Positions 22,642 through 30,452 of a stretch of 52,138 nucleotides of DNA are shown piece after piece. The notes below the pieces were generated by a model. It was given only the letters and a program-made list of their open reading frames with translations, was not told the origin of the DNA and ran no database searches. The stretch comes from a virus. Each line of letters starts with the position of its first letter. Positions within the stretch are counted from its first letter, which is position 1. A program made the translations under genes and the position numbers. The stretch covers positions 1-52,138 of the IMG/VR virus record IMGVR_UViG_3300028840_005437. One strand, given 5' to 3'.

Positions 22642-22881
22642 ATGTTTTTAAAATTATACACTCGCAGCATCGTTGAAATGGACCATATTGAAATTGAAGA
22701 TGCTCATATGGCAGTAGGACAAACTTTAATTCATGAGAAAAATGAATATATTATTTTCGAGATCACTCATTCCATAATAGGCAAACAAACAATTACTACG
22801 GTTCATTGCAGTGAAGGAACATATCTTGATCGCCTTAAAGTTTTACTCAGCAATGATTGGATCGCGGAAAGCGGCATTTAA
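22642..22881 (+). CDS. Cassette 1 ORF, unknown
   Basis: 79 aa from ATG 22642 with GGAGAAAAT upstream; the 22-bp leader from the attC to the ATG is identical to that of the 23620 gene. Beta-rich (YTRSIVEMDHIEIEDAHMAV, EYIIFEITHSIIGKQTITTV). Overlaps the opposing 22843-23034 ORF by 39 bp at the 3' ends. No family recognised. Confidence 0.6.
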   Translation: MFLKLYTRSIVEMDHIEIEDAHMAVGQTLIHEKNEYIIFEITHSIIGKQTITTVHCSEGTYLDRLKVLLSNDWIAESGI

Positions 22882-23034
22882 TTGCTTCTCCGCGTTCTCT
22901 TTGAGAGTTTTTATTTGTTTCGTTAAATCTTCTTCTTGATGGCCTTCTTTATTTAACTCCATTAAACTCAGGGCTAGATAGTCTGATGCCTTATGTAAAT
23001 TCGTGATAATTTTTGTTTTGCTTTGTGCGTTCAT
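22843..23034 (-). CDS. Cassette 1 antisense ORF, small helical protein
   Basis: 63 aa opening MNAQSKTKIITNLHKASDYL; helical and charged, coiled-coil-like. No clear ribosome site. Convergent and overlapping with the 22642 ORF, the same layout as in cassette 3. Confidence 0.45.
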   Translation of the reverse strand: MNAQSKTKIITNLHKASDYLALSLMELNKEGHQEEDLTKQIKTLKENAEKQLNAAFRDPIIAE

Positions 23035-23051
23035 GGCTATTTTATTGCTTA

Positions 23052-23122
23052 GTCTAACAAATTGCTAGACGCGAACATCACGCCGCTTCGCGGCTCATGT
23101 CGCGTCAGCTCCGTCGTTAGAT
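23052..23122 (+). other. attC site 2 (71 bp)
   Basis: R boxes GTCTAAC (23052-23058) and GTTAGAT (23116-23122). Stem GCT-GACGCGA / TCGCGTC-AGC with one unpaired A as expected of an extrahelical base, and central CCGCTTCGCGG hairpin. Classical attC geometry. Confidence 0.9.
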
Positions 23123-23155
23123 AGCAATCCAAAAAATATTAATAATAGAGGAATT

Positions 23156-23548
23156 ATGAGAAAAAGAATAAAAGCGGTATTCATAAAAATAGTAGCTAAT
23201 TTTACCTGGGTCTCCATGCTTATTATTTCTTTTTTTTTAGTTTTCGCTTCACTCATATATTCCTTCCATATAAAAGATTTCGATATATTCGCGAGTTCAG
23301 GAGCAATTGTTACTATTGCAGGCATCTATCTTTCTTTTTGGCCTACCATAAATTTAACCCCCCAAAATGAAACCGAATTAATGGCTCATAAACTCGCATT
23401 TATGCGTTTCTGGCCCAAAAAAGGCACCGATGAATATGATCAGCTTCTTCAAGAAGCAAGACAAATACTTAGAAATGAAAGAATTGGTTTTGGAATGTCT
23501 ATAATTGGTACTTTTATTTGGGCTTATGGTGGTTATATTACTATCTAA
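23156..23548 (+). CDS. Cassette 2 membrane protein
   Basis: 130 aa, three hydrophobic segments (about 18-37, 45-62, 112-128) and a cytoplasmic-type charged region between the second and third (KKGTDEYDQLLQEARQILRNER). The TAA stop lies inside the R box of attC site 3, typical of cassette genes. No family recognised; small membrane proteins are common integron cargo. Confidence 0.75.
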   Translation: MRKRIKAVFIKIVANFTWVSMLIISFFLVFASLIYSFHIKDFDIFASSGAIVTIAGIYLSFWPTINLTPQNETELMAHKLAFMRFWPKKGTDEYDQLLQEARQILRNERIGFGMSIIGTFIWAYGGYITI

Positions 23549-23597
23549 CAAATCGCTTCACCGGACGCTACCGCGCCGGTGAGCTCAGTCGTTAGAC
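23543..23597 (+). other. attC site 3 (55 bp)
   Basis: R boxes ATCTAAC (23543-23549) and GTTAGAC (23591-23597). Nearly identical to site 1, including the following 22-bp leader. Confidence 0.88.
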
Positions 23598-23619
23598 CTT
23601 AACTTAATTGGAGAAAATT

Positions 23620-23829
23620 ATGAATTTAGAAAACAAAATACGCCAAGATGTTGAAAGAGATTTAAGGCGTAAAATAGGATATTTAAAATGTCAGGTGCAT
23701 TTAGAGGCGCCCCGAATCAACTTCAAAAATATGATTGGCAATAAAGTCAATTTTAATGTTTCCGGTTGCTGCCCTGAGTTTGACGACATCTTAAAAAAAA
23801 AACTTATTAGTCTTGGCTATCGCTTTTAA
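23620..23829 (+). CDS. Cassette 3 ORF a, small basic protein
   Basis: 69 aa from ATG 23620. Helical, basic N-terminus (IRQDVERDLRRKIGYLK) and a CC pair. 3' end overlaps the opposing 23807-23983 ORF by 23 bp. Function unknown. Confidence 0.55.
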   Translation: MNLENKIRQDVERDLRRKIGYLKCQVHLEAPRINFKNMIGNKVNFNVSGCCPEFDDILKKKLISLGYRF

Positions 23830-23983
23830 AGTCTATGCCTACTTCAGCGGTTCGCAGGCAAATACTGTAATAAAGCCAATTTTTATTTTCCTCATCTCCT
23901 TTAACCTCTGATTCGGAAGCTACTATTTCCGTGTTTTCGTCATTCAGCAAATCTATTAAAAATTGCTTATCTATTACGCCCAT
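23807..23983 (-). CDS. Cassette 3 ORF b (antisense), small acidic protein
   Basis: 58 aa on the minus strand, MGVIDKQFLIDLLNDENTEI with an acidic middle (ESEVKGDEEN) and an aromatic NWLYYSICL segment. Convergent with ORF a, so the cassette encodes a basic/acidic overlapping pair. No family recognised. Confidence 0.5.
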   Translation of the reverse strand: MGVIDKQFLIDLLNDENTEIVASESEVKGDEENKNWLYYSICLRTAEVGIDFKSDSQD

Positions 23984-23985
23984 AA

Positions 23986-24204
23986 ATATTTAATCCTCAT
24001 ATTACCAGCAAATTCGAGGAGTTACCAAAAAGCGAAATCGCTTCCCAGGGAAAGGAGGAATTTTCTTGCTTCATTCATCTGCGCGACGCTAAGTACTACA
24101 TCCCTGTTAATAATGGTGTGCCTAATAATAATACGGTCTTTGTTCGTCTTTCTCTTGAAAAAATACATGGGTTCTCTCTTGGAACATTAGAAGTTAGAGA
24201 ATAA
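23986..24204 (+). pseudogene. Cassette 3 ORF c, 5'-truncated gene fragment
   Basis: A protein-like reading (KFEELPKSEIASQGKEEF, then YIPVNNGVPNNN and FVRLSLEKIHGFSLGTLEVR) is open from an in-frame stop at 23985 to TAA at 24204, just before attC site 4, but has no ATG, GTG or TTG start near its beginning. It looks like the 3' remnant of a cassette gene whose 5' end and upstream attC were lost, fusing two cassettes. Confidence 0.5.
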
Positions 24205-24206
24205 CG

Positions 24207-24277
24207 GCCTAACAAATCGCTAGACGCGAACATCACGCCGCTTCGCGGCTCATGTCGCGTCAGCTCCGTCGTTAGAT
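24207..24277 (+). other. attC site 4 (71 bp)
   Basis: R boxes GCCTAAC (24207-24213) and GTTAGAT (24271-24277). Interior almost identical to site 2. Confidence 0.9.
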
Positions 24278-24297
24278 ATTTAAATTCGGAGAAAATT

Positions 24298-24747
24298 ATG
24301 AACGAATATAAAAAACTATTGAAGCAGTTCTCGGATCATCCGATCACAATAAATGATATTGAAAACAATGGATTCGATATTAACTCCAAAGAATTCGTAA
24401 CTTCTTTCCAATGGCTTGAGTCAGAGCAATTAATAACGCCACTATCTGAGTCCACTTGCGGGCTTAGATTATATGACAATGGTAGTCCCCTTTGGGTTCC
24501 AGTTGAGCTTGTCATTACCAAAAAAGGAAAAGACTATCTTGATCCGCCTAAACTTGAGAGTGATAAGCTGAAAAACTGGCTGTTTAAACCACTTATTGTT
24601 GCAATAATTACATCTCTGGTTTCTGGCGCCATTGGTTTCTATATAGGAAAAAAATTGCAACAGAACAAATTATGCCAACAAATAAGCCACCCGCAAAAGA
24701 AGCTGCCCAAACCACATGAATTAATTCAGAACACATCAAATCCATAA
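24298..24747 (+). CDS. Cassette 4 ORF, winged-helix-like domain plus membrane anchor
   Basis: 149 aa. The N-terminal 85 residues alternate helices and strands like a winged helix (TINDIENNGFDINSKEF, LVITKKGKDYL). A transmembrane helix follows (PLIVAIITSLVSGAIGFYIG, about 98-117) and a short basic tail. No family recognised; a sensor or membrane-tethered effector is conceivable. Confidence 0.65.
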   Translation: MNEYKKLLKQFSDHPITINDIENNGFDINSKEFVTSFQWLESEQLITPLSESTCGLRLYDNGSPLWVPVELVITKKGKDYLDPPKLESDKLKNWLFKPLIVAIITSLVSGAIGFYIGKKLQQNKLCQQISHPQKKLPKPHELIQNTSNP

Positions 24748-24775
24748 TGCTGAAATCATCAATATATTAATGTAT

Positions 24776-24832
24776 ATCTAACAAGTCGCTAGAGCCGACG
24801 CCTACCGGCGCGGCTGAACTCAATCGTTAATC
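24776..24832 (+). other. attC site 5 (57 bp), end of array
   Basis: R boxes ATCTAAC (24776-24782) and GTTAATC (24826-24832), the last bases probably being target sequence. Interior AGCCGACGCC...GGCGCGGCT strongly resembles attC sites of mobile-integron aad-type cassettes. Confidence 0.85.
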
Positions 24833-24881
24833 ATGCATATTTTATTCCGTTTACGCCGGGATACGGCGTTAAGAGCGCAAT

Positions 24882-25340
24882 CTATGGAGCCGGAGGACCG
24901 GACAAGCCCGCTCCCGTCGTCACTCCCGTGTGAACATGCGTAATCAGGTCCGAAATAACCAAAGTTCCTCCCTTCCAAACCTCTATCGTTCCTTGGTCCG
25001 TGAATTTCAAATAAGTCGGAACGGTAGCCGAGAAAGCTCCGACGACCACCTCTTTGGAATTGTGCGCCGGAATGGTCTTGGGATCGTAGGCGATTCCGAC
25101 CTGATTCGAGCTTTCGCCCTGGACGTTGAACTTGACTCCCGACGCGCCGACCGGCGGCTTGGCCGCTAATCCGTAGGGACTCAGCAACTCCACGTATGAC
25201 GTCTTTCCCAATGCGTCGACCTGCGCGTCCGGGTATTCGCCGGCCTCATAGGGTTCCGATTCGGTCACTATAAGACGCTGAATCATCGTCATGATTTTGT
25301 TTTTCAAAGCCGCTAGAGCGGCCTCCACTATAGGCGTCAT
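24882..25340 (-). CDS. Baseplate spike protein (Mu gp45-like)
   Basis: 152 aa. An N-terminal region, an OB-like middle and a C-terminal beta part ending in DLITHVHTGVTTGAGLSGPP. The HxH pair (about 135, 137) matches the iron-binding tip of Mu-type spikes. It pierces the host outer envelope at the baseplate centre. Follows the gp44-like hub by a shared base. Confidence 0.85.
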   Translation of the reverse strand: MTPIVEAALAALKNKIMTMIQRLIVTESEPYEAGEYPDAQVDALGKTSYVELLSPYGLAAKPPVGASGVKFNVQGESSNQVGIAYDPKTIPAHNSKEVVVGAFSATVPTYLKFTDQGTIEVWKGGTLVISDLITHVHTGVTTGAGLSGPPAP

Positions 25341-26497
25341 TAAAAAAACCCCAATGGAAGATCGCTGTAGCGATTTCCTATTTGCTCCTGAACCGGTATT
25401 TCAGGAAAGGCGTAGGCGCCGGGATTGACGCAGACGAGTTTCGTCGTCGAACCGCCGCTTTCGCTTTCTCTGAAAATCACGTCTCGAACCAGCATTTTGC
25501 CGTTTATATCCGCGTAATCGTCCAGCACGTTAACCGCTATATTGGAATCCCATACGTTTTCACCTAAAGAATGCCCCTGCATAAGAACATCGTAAATAAT
25601 AGATTCGCTCTGAATTTTCACGGCTTCCCATCTGGTTCTGTCCTGACAATCATTTTGCGAGGACGGATTTTCCGCAATCAGATACTTTTGCCGAGTAGTG
25701 CGAATATTCGGGTCGATAACGAAGTCACTCGTTAAAATCAGATTTTCCGGAGTGATTTCCGACAGTTTGCTTATATCACCCCTCGCCGGCTGGGAAGCGG
25801 CTCTGTAGACGTTGAAACGCTTGGTCCCGTCATAACTAACCGACATTTCCTTCAGAATATTATTATTTTGATTATCCGCCGTGTTTCTTATTACGAAAGG
25901 AGACGGAGAATTGCCGCGACCGCGAGTGAACACCAGATCGCCGTTGCCGTTAGTAGTGACCAGGACGCTTCTTTTTCGAGCGAATTTCTCTATTATTTCG
26001 ATATACTTTTGCCCGGGTTCCTCGTTCAAATCCTCGTCGTCCCTGAAATCTTCTATATCCTCGTCGATCGCCACCTTGATGAACGGCTCGATAGCGGGAG
26101 CGATAATGGCCGGAAGAGGAGCCGCTCCCGGAACGATGGAGTTCTCAAGATATCCTATCAGAGTTTCCGCGACGGTTCTCAGCGATTGCTTCCCTCTGAA
26201 CTGAACTCTTGAGTCAATCGAAGAATCAATCAAATCTCCCGTTTTGGTTCGCCCCGCAAGAGTGAATAAATCCTGGCCGGCGCTTTGCGTTCTTTGAAGC
26301 TTCTCGATGAATCCGTCCAGTCTCAACTGTTCGTCGACGTAAATTCTTATGCTATTGCCGACTTTAAGACGAAAATCGCCGAAATCGGTCGACGCGGTCG
26401 TGAAGGAAAAGCTTCTTACCGCGTTCAGCAAAGACGCTCTCAGAGATATTTCCTTAAATCCGTCATAAGGCAGTCTGTTGACCTCGACTCGCATCAT
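25340..26497 (-). CDS. Baseplate hub protein (Mu gp44-like)
   Basis: 385 aa. VRSFSFTTASTDFGDFRLKVGNSIRIYVDEQLRLDGFIEK (motif only), then GQDLFTLAGRTKTGDLIDSSID and later QGHSLGENVWDSNIAVNVLDD match Mu gp44/P2 gpD-type hub proteins. It forms the ring holding the spike. Overlaps the gp43-like gene by 4 bp. Confidence 0.85.
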   Translation of the reverse strand: MMRVEVNRLPYDGFKEISLRASLLNAVRSFSFTTASTDFGDFRLKVGNSIRIYVDEQLRLDGFIEKLQRTQSAGQDLFTLAGRTKTGDLIDSSIDSRVQFRGKQSLRTVAETLIGYLENSIVPGAAPLPAIIAPAIEPFIKVAIDEDIEDFRDDEDLNEEPGQKYIEIIEKFARKRSVLVTTNGNGDLVFTRGRGNSPSPFVIRNTADNQNNNILKEMSVSYDGTKRFNVYRAASQPARGDISKLSEITPENLILTSDFVIDPNIRTTRQKYLIAENPSSQNDCQDRTRWEAVKIQSESIIYDVLMQGHSLGENVWDSNIAVNVLDDYADINGKMLVRDVIFRESESGGSTTKLVCVNPGAYAFPEIPVQEQIGNRYSDLPLGFF

Positions 26498-27687
26498 CGG
26501 AAAACCTCCAGGTCTCCTCTAACGAAATCCACGTCCTTTACGGAGTTTAAAGACGCCAGCCGTTCGAAGTCGTCGACGTTCCCGTAAAGACGATAAGTCA
26601 GCTCCTGAAGAGTGGTCGGTCCGGTCTCGAAATCCACTATTCTCTTGACGTTCAAACGCCTGTCGTCAAGAAGTTCGTTCGTCAGCGATCTCAGAGAAGT
26701 CAGCTCCGCCGCCAGATCGTTGTCCGTCAGCGAAGGAAAAACCTTATCGAACTGGGAGTTCAGCTTTTCGGAGTAGACATCGATTTCGCGAATGGTGAAA
26801 AAGTCTATGTTAGCCGTTCTCTCGTACGCGAAAGCCAAAGCTCCGACCTGCATATACTGGTTAAGCAGCGTTCTGTTGGCCAGTCTCTCGATCCTCTCGA
26901 AAGTCGTCTGCGGTATTTCGGGATCTTCGTCTCCGAAGCCGAAGAACTTCTCCAAAGTCAGAAAAGCCTCTTCCGGCGTTTGAGCCAGAGCGACGGCCCT
27001 GTTGTAGAGATTCTTAAGACTGTTGACCAGTTGCTGCGGAAGATTGACGAGCCTGAGAATATTGTTGCGAAAATCCGTCAGCGCCTGAGCGAAGGCGTCT
27101 ATCTCCGCCAGTTGGCGATTAAAGGTTGTAGTCACCTTGTCGAACGCCGCTCCGATCTTGGCTAGAGTTTTAATGGCGGCGGAAAAATTAAAGGGAAACG
27201 CCGAGCTGACCTTGAAGTTTTCAACTATTTCCGTCCCGACGAATTCGATGGTCTGAACCTGCGCCTCCTCCACGGCGGCGATCGTGACCGTGAATTCCAG
27301 AGGAGCGATCTCGTCTTCGGCTCGAAAAAATTTCATCGAGAAATCGGCTCGGCCCAATTCCCCGACGCTCTCGACAAGAGTATACTTGTCGGCGACGACT
27401 AGAAACTTGCCTAGAAACGGATGGCTTAGAATGCCAGACCCCGGCTGCTCCAAAGCGTTTATCAGCGCTCTTTTCCGCTTAAAGTACTGACCGTCCGAAT
27501 TGGTGATTACGCCGCGAATATTAAAGACTTTCTGGTAAAGACCTTCATCCTCCACGGTCCTTCTGTCCGAATTGACGAACTCGTGCACCACGGTCTTGCG
27601 GCCTCCCGTCGTCGAAGTGTCGGCGGGTATGGCGAAAGGAACCCCCTTGAATGATGGCTCCTGCAATTCTGGTGAAATAGACGGCAT
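26494..27687 (-). CDS. Mu gp43-like protein (DNA circulation N-terminal domain)
   Basis: 397 aa. N-terminal SFKGVPFAIPADTSTTGGRK and KRKRALINALEQPGSGILSHPFLG are the hallmark of the DNA-circulation N-terminal family of Mu-like tails, followed by long helices. Baseplate/tail assembly role between tape measure and hub. Confidence 0.85.
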   Translation of the reverse strand: MPSISPELQEPSFKGVPFAIPADTSTTGGRKTVVHEFVNSDRRTVEDEGLYQKVFNIRGVITNSDGQYFKRKRALINALEQPGSGILSHPFLGKFLVVADKYTLVESVGELGRADFSMKFFRAEDEIAPLEFTVTIAAVEEAQVQTIEFVGTEIVENFKVSSAFPFNFSAAIKTLAKIGAAFDKVTTTFNRQLAEIDAFAQALTDFRNNILRLVNLPQQLVNSLKNLYNRAVALAQTPEEAFLTLEKFFGFGDEDPEIPQTTFERIERLANRTLLNQYMQVGALAFAYERTANIDFFTIREIDVYSEKLNSQFDKVFPSLTDNDLAAELTSLRSLTNELLDDRRLNVKRIVDFETGPTTLQELTYRLYGNVDDFERLASLNSVKDVDFVRGDLEVFR

Positions 27688-27748
27688 AGCATTGCAATGT
27701 GATGACGACCATTTTACCCGATCGGGAAAAATGGTTCGTTATTGATTC

Positions 27749-29353
27749 TCAGTAAGCGAAATTAGTTCCCATGTTGAAGTCCACGTCTCCTTCGGCGGTC
27801 CCACGCGCGCTTTCGACGGCTTCCGTATTGCCTCTTAGGTTCACGTCCACCTGAACTCGACCGGCGGCTCCGGCCTTACCCGCTGTTCCTCCCATTTCTT
27901 CCCGCGTCATAATGCTTTCCAATCGAGGAGTCTCGCCTTTTATCAATGACCATAATTGGCCGATATTTTCCAATCTCGCAAGAAAGGCATCCCAACCCTT
28001 AGCTAACGCGAAAGGAGCCGTTAGGATTTCCCAAATCAATAAAACGGTGTTCAGAAATTGCAGAGCGCTGCTCGTCAGTCTGATGAAGAAACCTAAAATA
28101 GCTTTCAGACCGCCGGGGGGAGCGCCGCTCAAAAGAGTTATGAAAGCCACCCATTGTCTGTGCAGTTCAAGCAAGGCGGGCTTAATTTCATCAAAAATGT
28201 CTTTAAGGGACTTATCCCAAACCGCCCATATTTTATTTACTTCCTTTTCATAAGAAGTAAGCACGGTCCTAGCAGTATCCAAAGCGATATTGGTTCCTTT
28301 TAATTCTTTTTTGAATTCCCTGATTAATGGTATGGCTTTCATGATTTCGGTAGCGGCATGCGCTTGGCGAACTCCGAAAATATCCGCTGATTTGGCCACG
28401 TCCAGAAGCGACCCGTCCACCGAAAGCAAGTCAGCCGCCAATCCTTCAAGGACGCTCATAAACGTATCGCCATTCTCTTTAGCCTGACGCGCCACTCGTA
28501 TCATCACCGTTCTAAGGGAAGTTCCGGCAATGCTGTTTAGTATGCCGGCGCGAGCCAATGCCTGAAGAACCGAGATTAATTCTATGAAGGGAACTTGAGC
28601 GGATTGGGCGATAGGACCGGATTTCAAAAAAGACCTCGCCATGTCGATAACTTCCGCGCTTCCCTTTCTCTGCGCCGCCGCCAGAATATTCGTGAATTCG
28701 GCAGCCGACTCCGCCGTGCGTCCGTAAACGTTCAGAGCGACGGTCAAGGCTCTGGAGACTTTTTCTATCTGCTCCATCGGAGCGTCCAGAATCAGAGTCC
28801 ATTTGGTGAGTTCGGCCAATGCCGGAACGTTTTTCAGAAGTTCGGGCTTCAATCCGGCGACGCGCTTGAAACCGGTCATCACGTCCTCCATAGGAACTCC
28901 CATGACGCGTGAAAATTGGAAAGCCTTCTTTTCCAGAAACTCGAAATCCTTCCCGACGATTCCAGTAAGAGCCTCCGTTATTTTGAAGGCCTTGTCCATA
29001 GGCTTCATCTTATCGACAAACTGTTTCATGCCCATACCCGTCATTCCCATGGTCACCAGCAAAGACGCCAGTCTGAACTTCAGATTGCCAACCACGGCGC
29101 TCATGCCGCGCATGGCCATCGTCTGCTTCCTGGTGTCGCGCGTAAAGCGCTCCATTCCTTCGCGCGCCTGACGGGTTCCTCTTTTAGCCTTGTCCATGCT
29201 CTCGGAAGCCGCCTTCTCGAATTTTTTGAAATTCTTGGACGCCCCCAGTATATTCTTGTCTATCTTCTGAATATGCTGGTTCAGTTGCGCCGCCACCTTG
29301 CTGTATTTGTCGATCAGCTCAATGACGTAGGCTATCTGAAAATTACCGGGCAT
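27749..29353 (-). CDS. Tail tape measure protein
   Basis: 534 aa, helical. N-terminal coiled coil (about 10-75), the TP901-type tape measure core (about 95-330, with AFKITEALTGIVGKDFEFLEKKAF and KSGPIAQSAQVPFIELISVLQAL motifs), then hydrophobic helices near 400-450. Length suggests a fairly short contractile tail. It lies directly after the tail assembly chaperone pair. Confidence 0.87.
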   Translation of the reverse strand: MPGNFQIAYVIELIDKYSKVAAQLNQHIQKIDKNILGASKNFKKFEKAASESMDKAKRGTRQAREGMERFTRDTRKQTMAMRGMSAVVGNLKFRLASLLVTMGMTGMGMKQFVDKMKPMDKAFKITEALTGIVGKDFEFLEKKAFQFSRVMGVPMEDVMTGFKRVAGLKPELLKNVPALAELTKWTLILDAPMEQIEKVSRALTVALNVYGRTAESAAEFTNILAAAQRKGSAEVIDMARSFLKSGPIAQSAQVPFIELISVLQALARAGILNSIAGTSLRTVMIRVARQAKENGDTFMSVLEGLAADLLSVDGSLLDVAKSADIFGVRQAHAATEIMKAIPLIREFKKELKGTNIALDTARTVLTSYEKEVNKIWAVWDKSLKDIFDEIKPALLELHRQWVAFITLLSGAPPGGLKAILGFFIRLTSSALQFLNTVLLIWEILTAPFALAKGWDAFLARLENIGQLWSLIKGETPRLESIMTREEMGGTAGKAGAAGRVQVDVNLRGNTEAVESARGTAEGDVDFNMGTNFAY

Positions 29354-29355
29354 GT

Positions 29356-29478
29356 TTATTTGCTCCTTCCGTCCATTTTAAGCAGTCTGGATAAGTCCGC
29401 ATGCATTCTTAAAAGCTTTGTCACGGGCATGTTTTCCGCTTCAGTCAGACTGACGGCTCCTCCGAAAAAATAAATCAC
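29356..29478 (-). CDS. Tail assembly chaperone downstream product (gpGT-like extension)
   Basis: Protein-like sequence EVIYFFGGAVSLTEAENMPV then LLRMHADLSRLLK is in the -1 frame relative to the upstream 29496-30059 gene, and its frame is open from 29628. It can be reached by -1 frameshifting near 29500-29560, as in lambda G/GT, or from a GTG at 29478 preceded by AGGAACGAG. No canonical slippery heptamer was seen, so the GTG start is given here. Confidence 0.5.
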   Translation of the reverse strand: MIYFFGGAVSLTEAENMPVTKLLRMHADLSRLLKMDGRSK

Positions 29479-29495
29479 CTCGTTCCTGATTTTCT

Positions 29496-30059
29496 CTAAG
29501 CCCTCGCGATCTTCTCTTCGGCTCGCGAATCTTCCGTCATGGACGCCTTGAAGATGGAGGGCTGGATAAAAACCCCGATAAACTGAAAAAGCATATCGAG
29601 CTTGTCGTCGTTCCGCAGTTCGTTCCATTGCAGGATATTGATTTTCATATCCTTGACCAGAACGCAGCCCGCCGTCGCCAGCTCGAAAAACATATCTATC
29701 GCGTCTTTCACGGGAAACCTGGAGAAATCCGCCAGATACTGAAAAGACTCTCCGGCTTTGGCCGGCGTCTGTTCCGCCAGCAAGTCGGGCTTTTCCTCCT
29801 CATCCATCGTTAGAAGCTTCGGAGTTTCGATCGCGTATTGAGCGATCATGGAAGAGATCGCCGCCGATTCCATCAGGGCTTTTCCGACCATTTGCCGAAG
29901 CGGATAAGCCTCGAAGAGAAGTCCCATCCCCGGCGCTTTCACCTTGAGCTTATCCACTCGAACGCTTTGACCGCCGACATTGTATCCAACCGGCTTCCTC
30001 AGATGAAAATCGAATGAATCGATTTCCAAAGCCTTTTTTTCGTCGTTGTTTTTATCCAT
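29496..30059 (-). CDS. Tail assembly chaperone (gpG / Mu gp41-like)
   Basis: 187 aa. N-terminal FHLRKPVGYNVGGQSVRVDKLKV is typical of small tail chaperones between the tube and the tape measure. The C-terminal helices end just where the overlapping -1 frame begins. It should bind the tape measure during tail assembly. Overlaps the tube gene by one base. Confidence 0.7.
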   Translation of the reverse strand: MDKNNDEKKALEIDSFDFHLRKPVGYNVGGQSVRVDKLKVKAPGMGLLFEAYPLRQMVGKALMESAAISSMIAQYAIETPKLLTMDEEEKPDLLAEQTPAKAGESFQYLADFSRFPVKDAIDMFFELATAGCVLVKDMKINILQWNELRNDDKLDMLFQFIGVFIQPSIFKASMTEDSRAEEKIARA

Positions 30060-30439
30060 TATACGAACGCTTCTCCCTCGAACACTATTTCCGCTTCTCC
30101 CTCGACTCCGATCGCTATTTCAGGGTCATTGAGCATAATGGCGCTAGTCATGGTTCTGGTAATTCCGGATTCCTGAAAAGCCACCGTGTTGGCGTCGAAA
30201 TTGCGCTGCCATTTCTCCACCAGCTCTACCGTCTCCGTCGTCGTATGCATGACGAATTTGATATAGCCGCGTTGAGTTTCAATGTCTTCGGTGTTTATGC
30301 TTTCCTTTTTGCCGGCTCCTCCCGAAGCGACTCTGCTTTTTCTGTCTCCCGCTCCCCCCTTGTAGCTTACGGAATTAGGCTTAATCCAGGCGACTACGCC
30401 GTTGACCGCTATTTGCGGCTGATAAAGTTCTGTTGCCAT
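30059..30439 (-). CDS. Tail tube protein (Mu gpM-like)
   Basis: 126 aa. The pattern IETQRGYIKFVMHTTTETVELVEKWQRNF and ITRTMTSAIMLNDPEIAIGVEGEAEIVFEGE (motifs only) fits Mu gpM-type tube proteins and the position right after the sheath gene. Forms the inner tube through which DNA passes. Confidence 0.82.
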   Translation of the reverse strand: MATELYQPQIAVNGVVAWIKPNSVSYKGGAGDRKSRVASGGAGKKESINTEDIETQRGYIKFVMHTTTETVELVEKWQRNFDANTVAFQESGITRTMTSAIMLNDPEIAIGVEGEAEIVFEGEAFV

Positions 30440-30452
30440 GTTTGATAACCTC

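Larger units (their letters stand above)
22565..24832. mobile_element. Integron-type gene cassette array without integrase (CALIN-like)
   Basis: Five attC-like sites at 22565, 23052, 23543, 24207 and 24776 separate four cassettes of about 430, 420, 610 and 500 bp. Each site has the terminal R boxes RYYYAAC/GTTRRRY, imperfect inner palindromes and a conserved central hairpin, and cassette genes end in or just before the following site. Sites 1 and 3 are the same 55-bp type; sites 2 and 4 the same 71-bp type. The array splits gp45 from gp46 and is read opposite to the late operon. No intI gene or attI is visible. Confidence 0.88.

Noticed and set aside
22565-24832. Insertion sequence or transposon
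   Set aside because: No transposase, no terminal inverted repeats around the whole block and no target duplication; the internal sites match attC geometry instead.
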